From the NCBI GenBank assembly GCA_934202005.1, contig CAKPXP010000002.1:97774-161773 (forward strand): a stretch of 64,000 nt of DNA. The letters run 5' to 3'. The translations under genes and the position numbers were made by a program. The notes below the pieces were generated by a model. The model searched no databases. It was not told the DNA's origin and was given only the letters and a program-made list of their open reading frames with translations. This stretch comes from an uncultured Selenomonas sp. Lineage in GTDB: Bacteria > Bacillota > Negativicutes > Selenomonadales > Selenomonadaceae. This document shows positions 52,126-61,506 of this stretch, in pieces (within the stretch, counting starts at the first letter, position 1; every line of letters begins with the position of its first letter).

Positions 52126-54528
52126 TCACTCATTCGCGGCCTGAGCTGCCGTGTTCCTCCTTGTCGTCCGCGTCGTGCGCTTGCGGGCAGTCTCTGTTGC
52201 TTCTGTTTGCTCACTCTTTTCCGCTTTGTCCGCCGTCTTTTTCGACGCTGCGCGCGTGCGCTTCACGAGAGGCTTTTTCGCTGCCGTTTCCCCTGCGTCA
52301 GCTGCCTTCTTGTGCGTCGTACGCGTGCGCGTTTTTTTCTCTGTATCTTTTGCTGCTGCCTTTTTTGCGACAGCAGCACCGGCGGTCTTTTCCTCTGCTA
52401 CCGGCTTGGCAGACTTTGTCACCGCCCGTTTCTTGGCCGTTTTCGCAGTCGTCTTGGCGCTCTTGGCCGTCTTGACAGTTCTCGTCGCCTTGGCGGACTT
52501 TGTCGTCTTGGCGGCAGTGCGGCGCTTGGGCTTTGCCGCGGCGGCAACCGTTTTTGCCTCGGATGCCTCCTTGCTCTCGCCCTTGGCCTCGACCTCCTCA
52601 AGGGCAGGTGCATCCCCACGGCCCGCGGCGGCCGTGCCGCGCAGGCGCAGGTAGACGGTCGCGAGCGGCGGCACCGTGAGTGCGATGGACTGCGAGCGAT
52701 TGTGCCATGGCACGTCCTCACTCGCGAGATCGCCGTTCTTCACGCCGCTGCCGCCATAGGCCTCGTCGTCGCTGTTGAACACCTCGTAGTAGACGCCCTT
52801 CTTCGGCACGCCGATACGGTAGCCATGACGCACCTCCGGCGTGAAGTTGCAGACGGCGATGAGGAAGTCGTCGCCATCCTCCGCCTTGCGGATGAAAGAG
52901 ATGACGCTGTTCTCATTGTCATCGGGATCAATCCACTGGAAGCCGTTCCAATCGAAATCGACCTGCCAGAGCGCCTTGTTCTCGCAGTAGAACTTGTTGA
53001 GCGCGCGGCTGTACTCGAGCATCTTCGTATGCATCGGGTATTTCTGCACGAGGTGCCAGTCGAGGCTGTCGTCGTACTTCCACTCGATGAACTGCCCGAA
53101 CTCGCCGCCCATGAAGAGCAGCTTCTTGCCCGGATGCGCCATCCAGTAACCGAAAAAGGCGCGCAGGTTCGCGAACTTCTGCCAGTAGTCGCCCGGCATC
53201 TTGCCGATGAGCGAGCATTTGCCGTGCACAACCTCGTCATGCGAGAGCGGCAACACGAAATTCTCGCTGAACGCGTACATGAACGAGAACGTTACCTTGT
53301 CGTGGTTCCACTTGCGGTAGATGGGATCGAGGCTCATGTACTTGAGCATATCGTTCATCCAGCCCATGTTCCACTTGTAGTTGAAGCCCATGCCGCCCAT
53401 GTAGACGGGGCGGGAGATCAGCGGCCAGGCCGTCGACTCCTCCGCGATCATGAGCGCCTGCGGATGATACTTGAACACTGTCTCGTTGAGCTTCTTGATG
53501 AAGTCCATCGCCTCGAGGTTGCCCGTCTCGCCGTATTTGTTCGGCGTCCACTCGCCGTCCTTGCGGCCGTAGTTGAGGTAGAGCATGTTCGCCACGGCGT
53601 CGATGCGCAGCCCGTCGATATGGAACTCCTCGAACCAAAAGAGCGCGTTCGAGATGAGGAAGCTCTGCACCTCCGTGCGGCCGTAGTCGAAGTTCGTCGT
53701 GCCCCACTCCCAGTTCTCCGCACGCTGCTCGTTGTCCGACTCATAGAGCGTCAAGCCGTCGAAATGGCGCAGGCCCTGCTCATCCTTGCAGAAATGCCCC
53801 GGCACCCAGTCCATGATGACACCGATGCCCGCCGCATGCGCCTTGTCAACGAGGTAGCGGAAATCGTCCGGCGTGCCGTAGCGGCTCGTCACCGCGTAGT
53901 AGCCCGTCGCCTGATAGCCCCACGAGCCGTCAAAGGGATGCTCGCAGAGCGGCATGAACTCGATGTGCGTGTAGTGCATCTGCTTGACATAGTCAACGAG
54001 CTGATCCGCGAGATCGCGGTAAGAGAGGTACTCGCCGTCGAGCGTCCGCCGCCACGAGCCCGCGTGCACCTCATAAGTGAGCATCGGTCGCTCGTAGCTG
54101 GATTCCGTCTTTTTTTCTTCCTGCCAGGCTCCATCCTGCCACGCGTAGTGGTTGAGGTCGTAGAGGCGCGACGCCGTGTTCGGCGTTTTCTCCGCATAGA
54201 ACCCGTAGGGATCCGCCTTCATGATGTGCGGGCCACCCCACTGCGGCTCGATGGCGTATTTGTAGATATCGCCCTCCTTCAGTCCCTCGATAAAGGCCTC
54301 CCAAATCTCGCCGTCGCCGATGCGCTGCATCGGATGACGGCGCGTGTCCCAATCGTTGAAATCACCGACAACACTCACGGATTTCGCGTGCGGTGCCCAT
54401 ACGGCGAAGCGCACACCATCCTTGCCATCCTGCGTCAGAAAATGCGAGCCAAGCATCTCATAAGCGTGATAATTCGTCCCCTGATGGAAAAGATATAAGT
54501 CAAACTCACTGAGATCTGATGTCTTCAT
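52126..54528 (-). CDS. glgB: Glycogen branching enzyme with a histone-H1-like C-terminal tail
   Basis: The 800-residue protein has an N-terminal CBM48 (about 20-125), a GH13 barrel (about 140-520; nucleophile Asp in GLRIDAVANML, acid/base Glu in IAEESTAWP, LSHDEVVHGK) and a C-terminal beta-domain to about 630. Normal enzymes end there. Here about 170 more residues follow (coded by 52126-52638), almost only Ala, Lys, Thr, Arg and Glu, with repeats such as AKTTKSAKATRTVKTAKSAK. Such tails occur in histone H1 and bacterial AlgP-like proteins and would bind nucleic acid or other polyanions. There is no stop or frameshift between the enzyme and its tail. The start at 54528 follows GGGGGGAG. Confidence 0.95.
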   Translation of the reverse strand: MKTSDLSEFDLYLFHQGTNYHAYEMLGSHFLTQDGKDGVRFAVWAPHAKSVSVVGDFNDWDTRRHPMQRIGDGEIWEAFIEGLKEGDIYKYAIEPQWGGPHIMKADPYGFYAEKTPNTASRLYDLNHYAWQDGAWQEEKKTESSYERPMLTYEVHAGSWRRTLDGEYLSYRDLADQLVDYVKQMHYTHIEFMPLCEHPFDGSWGYQATGYYAVTSRYGTPDDFRYLVDKAHAAGIGVIMDWVPGHFCKDEQGLRHFDGLTLYESDNEQRAENWEWGTTNFDYGRTEVQSFLISNALFWFEEFHIDGLRIDAVANMLYLNYGRKDGEWTPNKYGETGNLEAMDFIKKLNETVFKYHPQALMIAEESTAWPLISRPVYMGGMGFNYKWNMGWMNDMLKYMSLDPIYRKWNHDKVTFSFMYAFSENFVLPLSHDEVVHGKCSLIGKMPGDYWQKFANLRAFFGYWMAHPGKKLLFMGGEFGQFIEWKYDDSLDWHLVQKYPMHTKMLEYSRALNKFYCENKALWQVDFDWNGFQWIDPDDNENSVISFIRKAEDGDDFLIAVCNFTPEVRHGYRIGVPKKGVYYEVFNSDDEAYGGSGVKNGDLASEDVPWHNRSQSIALTVPPLATVYLRLRGTAAAGRGDAPALEEVEAKGESKEASEAKTVAAAAKPKRRTAAKTTKSAKATRTVKTAKSAKTTAKTAKKRAVTKSAKPVAEEKTAGAAVAKKAAAKDTEKKTRTRTTHKKAADAGETAAKKPLVKRTRAASKKTADKAEKSEQTEATETARKRTTRTTRRNTAAQAANE

Positions 54529-54686
54529 AGGACTCCCCCCTGCTCTCGTCCCCACTCGCGAAAGCTTCATCTATCATGTGTCATCTCATCTTCATCAGCA
54601 GCCGCTCCCCAACACCAGCGGGCGGCTGCTTCCACGGCTCTCTTGCACAGCTATCTGCACCCAGAGAACCTTTCCTACTCCCCTGC

Positions 54687-57152
54687 TCAGCCGATAACGA
54701 CCGGCTTGACCTGCCAGATTTCCTTCGCGTACTCTTCAATCGTGCGATCGGAGGAGAACCCGCCGGAATTCGCGATGTTAACGGCCGAACTCCTGAGCCA
54801 GTGATAACGATCCTTATAGCGGCGATAGACCTCCTCATGCGCTTTCGCATACGCCCGAAAATCCTTAAGGATGAAGAACTCGTCATTTTCATGTACAAGA
54901 TAGTCGAAGAGCGAGTGGAAGTCACCGTAAGTACCGTCTGTAAGCTGATCGACCACGAAGTGCACATCCGGGTTGGTATTGTACTCATCCCACGCAGAGT
55001 AGGTACCCGTCGCGTAGTAGTTCAGGACCTCCTCCGCCTTGAGCCCGAAAATCACGCAGTTCGCATCACCGCCAACCGCCTCGCGAATCTCGACATTCGC
55101 GCCGTCGAGTGTGCCAAGCGTGATCGCGCCGTTCATCATGAACTTCATGTTGCCCGTGCCGGAGGCCTCTTTCGATGCCGTCGAGATCTGCTCAGAGACA
55201 TCGGCTGCCGGATAGACGAGCTCGCCGATGGAGACGCCGAAATTCTCGATGAATACGACCTTGAGCGTCTTGTTCGTCTCAGGGTCGGCGTTGACCTTTG
55301 CCGCGACGGCGTTGATGAGACGGATGGTCTCCTTCGCGATGAAATAACCGGGTGCCGCCTTGCCGCCGAAGAAATACGTCGTCGGCAGCATGGAGAACGT
55401 CTTATCCGTCTTGAGCCTGTGGTACTGGTACATGATGTGCAGGATATTCATGAGCTGGCGCTTGTAGGAATGGATGCGCTTGACCTGGATATCGAAAATC
55501 GTATCGGGATCCACGCGGATGTCGTTGTGATTCTCGATATAAGCGGCGAGCGCAGCCTTGCGGAGCTTCTTGATCTTCTCAAGTTCGGCAAGGAACGGCT
55601 TGTTGTCTACCATGTCGTTCAGGATATCCATCTGCTCCGGATGGCGGTGCCAGCGATGGCTGCCGATGGTCTTGTCAATGAGCGCCGAGAGCTCCGGGTT
55701 CGCGCCCATGAGCCAGCGACGGTGCGTGATGCCGTTCGTCTTGTTGTTGAAGAGGCGTGGATTGTACTCGTAGAAATCATGGAGCGTCGTCGACTTCAGG
55801 ATGTCCGTATGGATCTTTGCGACGCCGTTGACACTGTGGCTGCCGACGATGGCGAGGCGCGCCATATGAACCATATCATCCTGGATGATGGAGAGCGCAT
55901 GCACCTTGCCCTCGTTCTCCGGATAGCGCTCGCGCACATCGATGAGCCAGCGGCGGTTGATCTCATCAACGATCATATAGATGCGCGGCAGCAGCGTCTT
56001 GAACATCTCGACCGGCCACTTCTCAAGGGCCTCCGGCATGATCGTGTGATTCGTGTACGCCATCGTGTTCTTCGTGATGGCCCACGCCTCGTTCCACTCG
56101 AGCCCCTCCTCATCGACGAGGATGCGCATGAGCTCTGCGACACAGAGCGCTGGATGCGTATCGTTGATATGGATGGCGATCTTCTTCGCGAAATCGTGGA
56201 TGTTGAGCCCCGCCTTCTTGTAATGGCGCACGATGCTCTGCACGCCAGCGGAGACGAGGAAGTACTCCTGGATAAGACGCATGCGGCGCCCGTCATAGGT
56301 GCTGTCGTCCGGATAGAGGAACTGCGTGATGGACTCGACGAACTCACGGTACTCGCTCTTCTTTTTGCGCTGCTCCTTTGTGAGCATGCTGTAATCAGAG
56401 AAATCATGATTGACCTCCGCATTCCAGAGGCGCAACGTGTTGACCGTACTGTTATGATAGCCGACGATCGGCACATCGTAGGGCACAGCCATGACTGTGA
56501 GCGGATCCTCATAGACGACTTGAAGCGACCCATCGTCCATCTTCTTCATATAGGCATTGCCGTTGAACTTGACATCGATGGCCTTATCCGGCTTGCGATA
56601 CTCCCAGGCGAAACCATTCTTGAGCCAGTTATCAGGGATCTCAACCTGGTTGCCGTCGACGATCTTCTGCTCGAAGAGGCCGTATTGGTAACGGATGCTG
56701 CAGCCATGTCCCGGCAGACGGTGCGCCGCCATAGAGTCGATGAAGCAGGCCGCGAGGCGTCCGAGGCCGCCGTTGCCAAGACCGGCATCCGGCTCCTCCT
56801 CATACGTCTCACTCAGGTCGATCTTGAGACCAGCGAGCACATCCTTTACAGCATCCTGGATGCCGAGGTTCATGAGGTTCGACTTCAGCAGGCGGCCGAT
56901 CAGGAACTCGATGGAGAAATAGTAGACCTGCTTCTCTCCCCGTTCCATGTACGCGCTGTTCGTCTTGATCCAATTCTCCGTAATGAACTGCTTGGCTGTC
57001 GCAGCGACGGTCTGGTAGACTTCGTTCTTGGTGAGCTCGTTGATCTCCCGCCCCCACATCACATGCGCGGCATTGATGAAACGGCGGCGGAGCGACTCCT
57101 TGAGCGCCTCATACTCTCTATCCTTGCGAACGTCCTTTTTCTCCCTTGTCAA
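54687..57152 (-). CDS. glgP: Glycogen phosphorylase
   Basis: This 821-residue GT35 enzyme releases glucose 1-phosphate from glycogen. The PLP lysine is in EASGTGNMKFMMNGAITLG; other family blocks are EPDAGLGNGGLGRLAACF, HINDTHPALCVAELMR and IQVKRIHSYKRQLMNIL. The frame opens 24 codons further up, but GGGGAG lies eight bases before the TTG at 57152, and the protein family starts near LTREKKDVRK, so the TTG start was chosen. It lies between glgD and glgB in the operon. Having synthesis and breakdown genes together is common in Firmicutes. Confidence 0.95.
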   Translation of the reverse strand: MTREKKDVRKDREYEALKESLRRRFINAAHVMWGREINELTKNEVYQTVAATAKQFITENWIKTNSAYMERGEKQVYYFSIEFLIGRLLKSNLMNLGIQDAVKDVLAGLKIDLSETYEEEPDAGLGNGGLGRLAACFIDSMAAHRLPGHGCSIRYQYGLFEQKIVDGNQVEIPDNWLKNGFAWEYRKPDKAIDVKFNGNAYMKKMDDGSLQVVYEDPLTVMAVPYDVPIVGYHNSTVNTLRLWNAEVNHDFSDYSMLTKEQRKKKSEYREFVESITQFLYPDDSTYDGRRMRLIQEYFLVSAGVQSIVRHYKKAGLNIHDFAKKIAIHINDTHPALCVAELMRILVDEEGLEWNEAWAITKNTMAYTNHTIMPEALEKWPVEMFKTLLPRIYMIVDEINRRWLIDVRERYPENEGKVHALSIIQDDMVHMARLAIVGSHSVNGVAKIHTDILKSTTLHDFYEYNPRLFNNKTNGITHRRWLMGANPELSALIDKTIGSHRWHRHPEQMDILNDMVDNKPFLAELEKIKKLRKAALAAYIENHNDIRVDPDTIFDIQVKRIHSYKRQLMNILHIMYQYHRLKTDKTFSMLPTTYFFGGKAAPGYFIAKETIRLINAVAAKVNADPETNKTLKVVFIENFGVSIGELVYPAADVSEQISTASKEASGTGNMKFMMNGAITLGTLDGANVEIREAVGGDANCVIFGLKAEEVLNYYATGTYSAWDEYNTNPDVHFVVDQLTDGTYGDFHSLFDYLVHENDEFFILKDFRAYAKAHEEVYRRYKDRYHWLRSSAVNIANSGGFSSDRTIEEYAKEIWQVKPVVIG

Positions 57153-57175
57153 ATAAAACACTCCCCACTTGCTGA

Positions 57176-57221
57176 TACAAAAAACGTGGAAGACCGCCAG
57201 GAGCCATACCTCCCAGCGGCC
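57176..57221 (-). terminator. Hairpin between glgD and glgP
   Basis: On the minus strand GCCGCTGGGAG and CTCCTGGCGGT pair over 11 positions (several G-U), and TTTTTT follows eight bases later. It could attenuate or stabilise the operon messenger. Confidence 0.4.
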
Positions 57222-57228
57222 CATGTCT

Positions 57229-58335
57229 TTAGATTACCACGTTTTTCGTCACAATCAAAGGGTAATTCGGCGCTCCTTTGAGCCATTTATCCTTAGAAAT
57301 GGTAACATTTTTGTCACAAATTACATTCTCGACGAGCGAGCCATCCTGGATGTCGCCTTTCTGCATGATGATGGAGTTCTTGATCTTCACGTCCTTGCCG
57401 ACGTTCACGCCGCGGAAAAGAATGCTGTTCTCCACCTCGCCGCGGATGATACAGCCGTTCGCTACGAGCGAATTCTTGACCTCCGCCGTCTCCTTGTACT
57501 GCACGGGTGCCTCATCCTTGCCCTTCGTGTAGATGGAGTTCTCGCCCATGAAGAGTTCCTCCCAGACCTCCGGCTGCAGGATGTCCATATTTGCCTTGTA
57601 GTAGGCCGCCGTAGAGTCGATGTGCGCGACATAGCCATCATGTTCATAAGCGTAGATCGTATACTCGTTCGCACGGCGGATGATGCCGTCCATGAGGAGC
57701 TCCTGCCCGCCGTGCTCGTAGGTATAGCGCACCATCTCGACGAAAACCTTTTTCTCCATGAGGTAGATCGAGAGCGAGACCTTCGAGCCGTCGTAGACGG
57801 CAGGCTTTTCGGAAATATCCTCTACGAGCCCATTGTCCGCTGTCTCAAGCACGACGTTCTTACCGATGGACTCCTCCGCCGCCGTATGATAGACCATCGT
57901 GATGTCCGCCCCCGTGTTCTGGTGGAAGCGCAGGACGGGATTGAAGTCCATATTGTAGACGAAACTGCCGCGCGCGAGCAGCACGTAGCGCTCCTTGCTG
58001 TGCTCGATGTAGTCGAGGTTGTGGTAGAAATTCTTGAGATCCCCCTTGCGCTGATCCTCGTCGTCCTTCGCATACGGGAGGTAGAACATCCCCTCATGAC
58101 GGCGGGCGAGATCCCAGTCCTTGCCCGAGCGCAGATGGTCGAGCACGGAACGCGGCTCGTCCGGAAGCATGATGCCGACGTTCCGTACGCCGGAATTCAC
58201 CATGCTCGAAAGCGCGAAATCTATAAGGCGGTACCGCCCCGCGAAAGGAATCGACTCGACCGCTCTTTGATCCGCAAGCTCGCGGATCAGGCTTTTCTTC
58301 TCCTGAAGATCGACAATTCCCATGACCGTTTTCAA
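57229..58335 (-). CDS. glgD: GlgD, regulatory-type ADP-glucose pyrophosphorylase subunit
   Basis: The 368-residue protein is a paralogue of GlgC. It starts LKTVMGIVDLQEKKSLIREL and has FAGRYRLIDFALSSMVNSGV, but the full GGxGxRL nucleotide motif of GlgC is missing at the N-terminus. The second half is a beta-helix (NSLVANGCIIRGEVENSILF). In Firmicutes GlgC and GlgD form a heterotetramer in which GlgD modulates activity. The TTG at 58335 is the likely start, six bases behind AAGTGGGGTG; the family begins with a short stretch before MGII. It lies 49 bases behind glgC. Confidence 0.92.
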   Translation of the reverse strand: MKTVMGIVDLQEKKSLIRELADQRAVESIPFAGRYRLIDFALSSMVNSGVRNVGIMLPDEPRSVLDHLRSGKDWDLARRHEGMFYLPYAKDDEDQRKGDLKNFYHNLDYIEHSKERYVLLARGSFVYNMDFNPVLRFHQNTGADITMVYHTAAEESIGKNVVLETADNGLVEDISEKPAVYDGSKVSLSIYLMEKKVFVEMVRYTYEHGGQELLMDGIIRRANEYTIYAYEHDGYVAHIDSTAAYYKANMDILQPEVWEELFMGENSIYTKGKDEAPVQYKETAEVKNSLVANGCIIRGEVENSILFRGVNVGKDVKIKNSIIMQKGDIQDGSLVENVICDKNVTISKDKWLKGAPNYPLIVTKNVVI

Positions 58336-58384
58336 TGTCGTCACCCCACTTAGAAATCTCATCCTCACAGCCGACGCGGCTTGC

Positions 58385-59539
58385 TCAGCCCGCTTGCTTG
58401 GAACCGGCTTCCGGCTGGACGGACTCGCCCTCCGCGACCACCGTGATGGCTCCCTTCGCGCCCTCGACGCGCGCCTCCGCCGCGATCTCGCAATTCTGCG
58501 CTACGATGGCGTAGTCGACAACGGCGTTCTCCCCAACCGTCGTATCAGGCATGATGACGGAGTTCTTGACCTTTGCGCCCTTGCCGATGCGCACGCCGGG
58601 GAAGATCACGGAGTTTTCCACCTCGCCGAGCACCATCGATCCCTCGCTGACCATCGAATTCTTGATCTTGGCGTCCGGACCGACGTAGTGCGGCGGCATC
58701 GAGGCGTTCGACGAATAGATCTTCCACTCGCCGTTGAGCTCGAACGGCGGCTCATCCTGCAAGAGATCCATATTGGCCTGCCAGAGGCTCTCGATTGTGC
58801 CGACATCCTTCCAATAACCCTCGAATGCATAGGAGTAGAGGCGTGCCTTGTCCGCGAGCATCTTCGGGATGATGTTCTTGCCGAAGTCATGGCTCGACGT
58901 CTCGTCCTTCGCGTCCTCGATGAGGTACTTCTCGAGGAACGCCTTGTTGAAGATATAGATGCCCATAGAAGCGAGGTTGCTCTTCGGCTTTGCGGGTTTC
59001 TCCTCAAATTCCTCGATGCGGCCCTCCTCATCCGTATTCATGATGCCGAAGCGGGGCGCTTCCTCCCAAGGCACCTCGATGACGCCGATCGTCGCCTCGG
59101 CCTTGTTCTTCTTGTGTGCCTCAAGCATCCAGGAGTAATCCATCGTATAGATGTGGTCGCCCGAGAGGATGAGCACATACTCCGGATCCGCGAGATCGAT
59201 GAAGTTGAGGTTCTGATAGATCGCGTCCGCCGTGCCGCGGTACCAGTCCGCGCCCTTGTCGCGCGCGTATGGCGGCAGGATGAAGATGCCGCCGTCCTTC
59301 GTGTCGAGATCCCACGAACTGCCCGAGGCCAGGTAGTTATGCAGTTCGAGCGGGCGATACTGCGTGAGCACGCCAACCTTGTCGATACCGGAATTCGCGC
59401 AGTTGCTGAGTGGGAAGTCGATGATGCGGTACTTGCCGCCGAACGGCACCGCTGGCTTCGCGATGTTCTTCGTCAGCGCTCCCAGGCGGCTTCCCTGGCC
59501 GCCCGCCAAAATCATTGCCAAGCATTCAGTCTTTCTCAT
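58385..59539 (-). CDS. glgC: Glucose-1-phosphate adenylyltransferase
   Basis: This 384-residue enzyme makes ADP-glucose from glucose 1-phosphate and ATP, the committed step of glycogen synthesis. The N-terminus has [20 protein letters not shown] (nucleotide loop) and [20 protein letters not shown]. The sugar-phosphate loop is in [20 protein letters not shown], and [16 protein letters not shown] is typical. The C-terminal beta-helix carries [20 protein letters not shown]. The start at 59539 follows GGGGGG at seven to eight bases; the frame is open further upstream without a ribosome site. First gene of the glycogen operon. Confidence 0.96.
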   Translation of the reverse strand: MRKTECLAMILAGGQGSRLGALTKNIAKPAVPFGGKYRIIDFPLSNCANSGIDKVGVLTQYRPLELHNYLASGSSWDLDTKDGGIFILPPYARDKGADWYRGTADAIYQNLNFIDLADPEYVLILSGDHIYTMDYSWMLEAHKKNKAEATIGVIEVPWEEAPRFGIMNTDEEGRIEEFEEKPAKPKSNLASMGIYIFNKAFLEKYLIEDAKDETSSHDFGKNIIPKMLADKARLYSYAFEGYWKDVGTIESLWQANMDLLQDEPPFELNGEWKIYSSNASMPPHYVGPDAKIKNSMVSEGSMVLGEVENSVIFPGVRIGKGAKVKNSVIMPDTTVGENAVVDYAIVAQNCEIAAEARVEGAKGAITVVAEGESVQPEAGSKQAG

Positions 59540-59979
59540 AACAATTACCCCCCATGGTATCAAAAACGACGCGCAGCGGCACATCGCTTCCTGCACCCTA
59601 TGGACAAATGCTGTCATTGGCCATATCATAGCAGATATTACGTGAAAGGTATACACGCCTTTGCAAATATCATCAAATCCAGCGCCATCCACTCATATTT
59701 TGTTACATCCATTTGCCAATTTATTATGTAATTTTCTGTCAATTTCAAAAAGTCGCGATGAAACGACACCTTTTCTTACGGCCTCACCGAACCGCACGCA
59801 CAAGACGAAACCTTCCATCTTGAAAATGTCTCTGCATCTTTCTCATGCTATTATATTTCTACAATGAACAACAATTTCCTTCTTATTTCCTATAAAAATT
59901 TATCAACTTTGCAAAAATATACGAGAGACGAAGGATAGGGAGCGCAAACAGCAAATCCTCGCGCCCTCATTTCAGCTAA
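59540..59979 (-). other. Upstream region of the glycogen operon
   Basis: This 440-base AT-rich gap holds no gene. The only promoter I can propose is listed separately (59692-59719); TTGACA also occurs at about 59740-59735 on the minus strand but has no well-placed -10 box. The long leader (about 150 bases) could hold regulation that I cannot identify. Confidence 0.5.
59692..59719 (-). promoter_or_regulatory. Candidate promoter of the glycogen operon
   Basis: On the minus strand TTGGCA (59719-59714), 16 bases, TATGAG (59697-59692). Confidence 0.45.
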
Positions 59980-60140
59980 GGAACCGCTGATTAAATGAGG
60001 TGCTCCGGATTTACGTGGATGCGCTGTATCTCTCTAGGAGACAAACCGCAGGCGTAGCCAAAGCTACGCTGAGGATTTGTTGACGACGAGAGGACAGTGC
60101 AGACGCGTGAAGACGGAGTGCCGAATTAATCAGTGGTTCC
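59980..60140 (+). repeat. 160-bp palindromic element, copy 5 (CTCCG/CGGAG type)
   Basis: GGAACCGCTGATTAAATGAG at the left, GAATTAATCAGTGGTTCC at the right, centre GCGTAGCCAAAGCTACGC. CTAA flanks it on both sides, a possible 4-bp target duplication; other copies do not show this clearly. Confidence 0.9.
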
Positions 60141-60371
60141 CTAAAGTTGTCCTTTCATCTCAACCGCGCCCGTCCTGGCGCTTGCCCGCCGCAGTCGCTG
60201 ATCTCGCACGGGCGCCGGCGTCTCTGAAGCAGCCGTCAGCAAGACAGCAACATGAATCCATGCCAAGGCAAGATCTCCGTCCTCATCCATGCAAAAATCC
60301 CGCCAGACAGCCAAAATACTTCAGCTGTCTGGCGGGATATATCTCTCGGCCATAACCATTTCTATGAATCA
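60141..60371. other. Spacer between two palindromic elements
   Basis: No gene is seen. The only structured part is the terminator at 60293-60338. The remainder is GC-rich sequence of unknown origin. Confidence 0.5.
60293..60338 (-). terminator. Terminator of the recA-recX-DUF805 unit
   Basis: ATCCCGCCAGACAGC (60298-60312) and GCTGTCTGGCGGGAT (60324-60338) form a 15-bp perfect stem. On the minus strand TTTTTGC follows. Confidence 0.8.
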
Positions 60372-60491
60372 GGCAGCGCTGATGAAATGAATTGCCCTGG
60401 AATTTGCGCGGATGCGCTGTATCTCTTTAGAAAACAAATCAAGAGCTACGCTGAGGATTTTTTGGGGGGCGACGAAATGAAGCAGTATTCC
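60372..60491 (+). repeat. Palindromic element, copy 6, degenerate (CCCTG type)
   Basis: GCAGCGCTGATGAAATGAAT, TGCCCTGG, GGATGCGCTGTATCTCT and AGCTACGCTGAGGATTT are recognisable, but the right arm is mostly replaced and no perfect terminus is left on that side. Its right end touches the stop codon of the DUF805 gene. Confidence 0.75.
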
Positions 60492-60983
60492 TTAGGCGGC
60501 ACCGCGCGCCAGAGGATCTTTACCGTACTGGTTATCTCCCTGCACGCCTCGCAGAGCCATGAGACAGATTTGGAAAACCATCGCAGCAAGGCAGACGAGC
60601 TCATAGGCGACGACCGGCGCGCTGTCAGGCTCGAGTCCCTCGAGGAAGTGGCCGGCAACACTCTGCCCCAAACCGTAGACGAGATAGACGACACCGATGG
60701 TCTTGCCATAGCCGAGATCGTGCAGACGCCGCACGACGAGCGTGTAGACGGCGACCGTTTCGAGCACGGAGACGGAGGACGTGATACCTGCCGCCGCGGT
60801 CTTGTCGCCCGTCGCGTAGAAAACAATAGAATAGACGAAGAGCGCGAGGATGAGGCAGATGACAGAGACCGCAAGGAAGCGCTCAATATAGCGCCTGCGG
60901 TTCAGCCTGCCCTCGCAGCTGAAAAATCCCCGGCGGATGTTCTCCATCGTGATGTCACTGCGCGTGATATTGTAAAGTGCCAT
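60492..60983 (-). CDS. DUF805 membrane protein
   Basis: The 163-residue protein has the DUF805 order: CEGRLNRRRYIERFL before the first membrane segment (about 35-58), further segments at about 66-85, 97-118 and 122-145, RRLHDLGYGKTIG in the middle loop, and GVQGDNQYGKDPL at the end. The function of the family is unknown. The start at 60983 follows AAGGAG. It lies 10 bases behind recX and ends the recA unit. Confidence 0.88.
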   Translation of the reverse strand: MALYNITRSDITMENIRRGFFSCEGRLNRRRYIERFLAVSVICLILALFVYSIVFYATGDKTAAAGITSSVSVLETVAVYTLVVRRLHDLGYGKTIGVVYLVYGLGQSVAGHFLEGLEPDSAPVVAYELVCLAAMVFQICLMALRGVQGDNQYGKDPLARGAA

Positions 60984-60993
60984 AGGTTCTCCT

Positions 60994-61506
60994 TTATGCA
61001 AAGCCCTCAGCTTCGGCGTATTCCTCGACGGCCGCGCGGCAGACCGCGCTCTCAAAGCCTTTCTGATAGAGGTTCGCCATCATCTTGCGCGGCTCAGCAC
61101 TGCGTTTATACTTGAGCGCGAGCACGCGCAGTGCCGCCGCTTTCTCCCGCTCGTAGGTATCCGCGGGCACGCAGGCCTTGACGAGTTCGCTCGGAAAGCC
61201 GCGCTGCAGGAGTTTCACGACGATCTGCCGCACGGAGCTGCGGCTCTCGTTGTAGAGATAGGCGAACTGGCGCGCACAGGCGTCCGCGTCGTTTAGGTAG
61301 TGCTTCTCGATGAGGCGCGCGATGGCGGCCTCTGTCTCCTCCTCTGCGTAGCCCTTGCGCAGGAGCTTTTCCCGCAGCTTCGCGCTGCTCTGCTCCTGGC
61401 GTGCGAGGAGGTCGACGGCGTACATGAGCGCGGTCTTTTTCGCGCGCGGCTTCCTCGCGGTCTTTGCTTCCGCCGCCTGCTCACCCTGCAGCATTTCACT
61501 CATCAT
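60994..61506 (-). CDS. recX: RecX regulatory protein
   Basis: The 170-residue protein is built of three-helix repeats typical of Rec[41 protein letters not shown] and RVLALKYKR. RecX binds RecA filaments and limits recombination. The N-terminal 25 residues are Ala/Lys-rich and extra. Its start (ATG ATG at 61506/61503) overlaps the recA stop codon region by 8-11 bases, so the two are translationally coupled. Confidence 0.92.
   Translation of the reverse strand: MMSEMLQGEQAAEAKTARKPRAKKTALMYAVDLLARQEQSSAKLREKLLRKGYAEEETEAAIARLIEKHYLNDADACARQFAYLYNESRSSVRQIVVKLLQRGFPSELVKACVPADTYEREKAAALRVLALKYKRSAEPRKMMANLYQKGFESAVCRAAVEEYAEAEGFA

Noticed and set aside
52126..52638. The Lys/Ala-rich sequence as a separate histone-like gene
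   Set aside because: It is in frame with glgB, with no stop, start codon with ribosome site, or gap between them.
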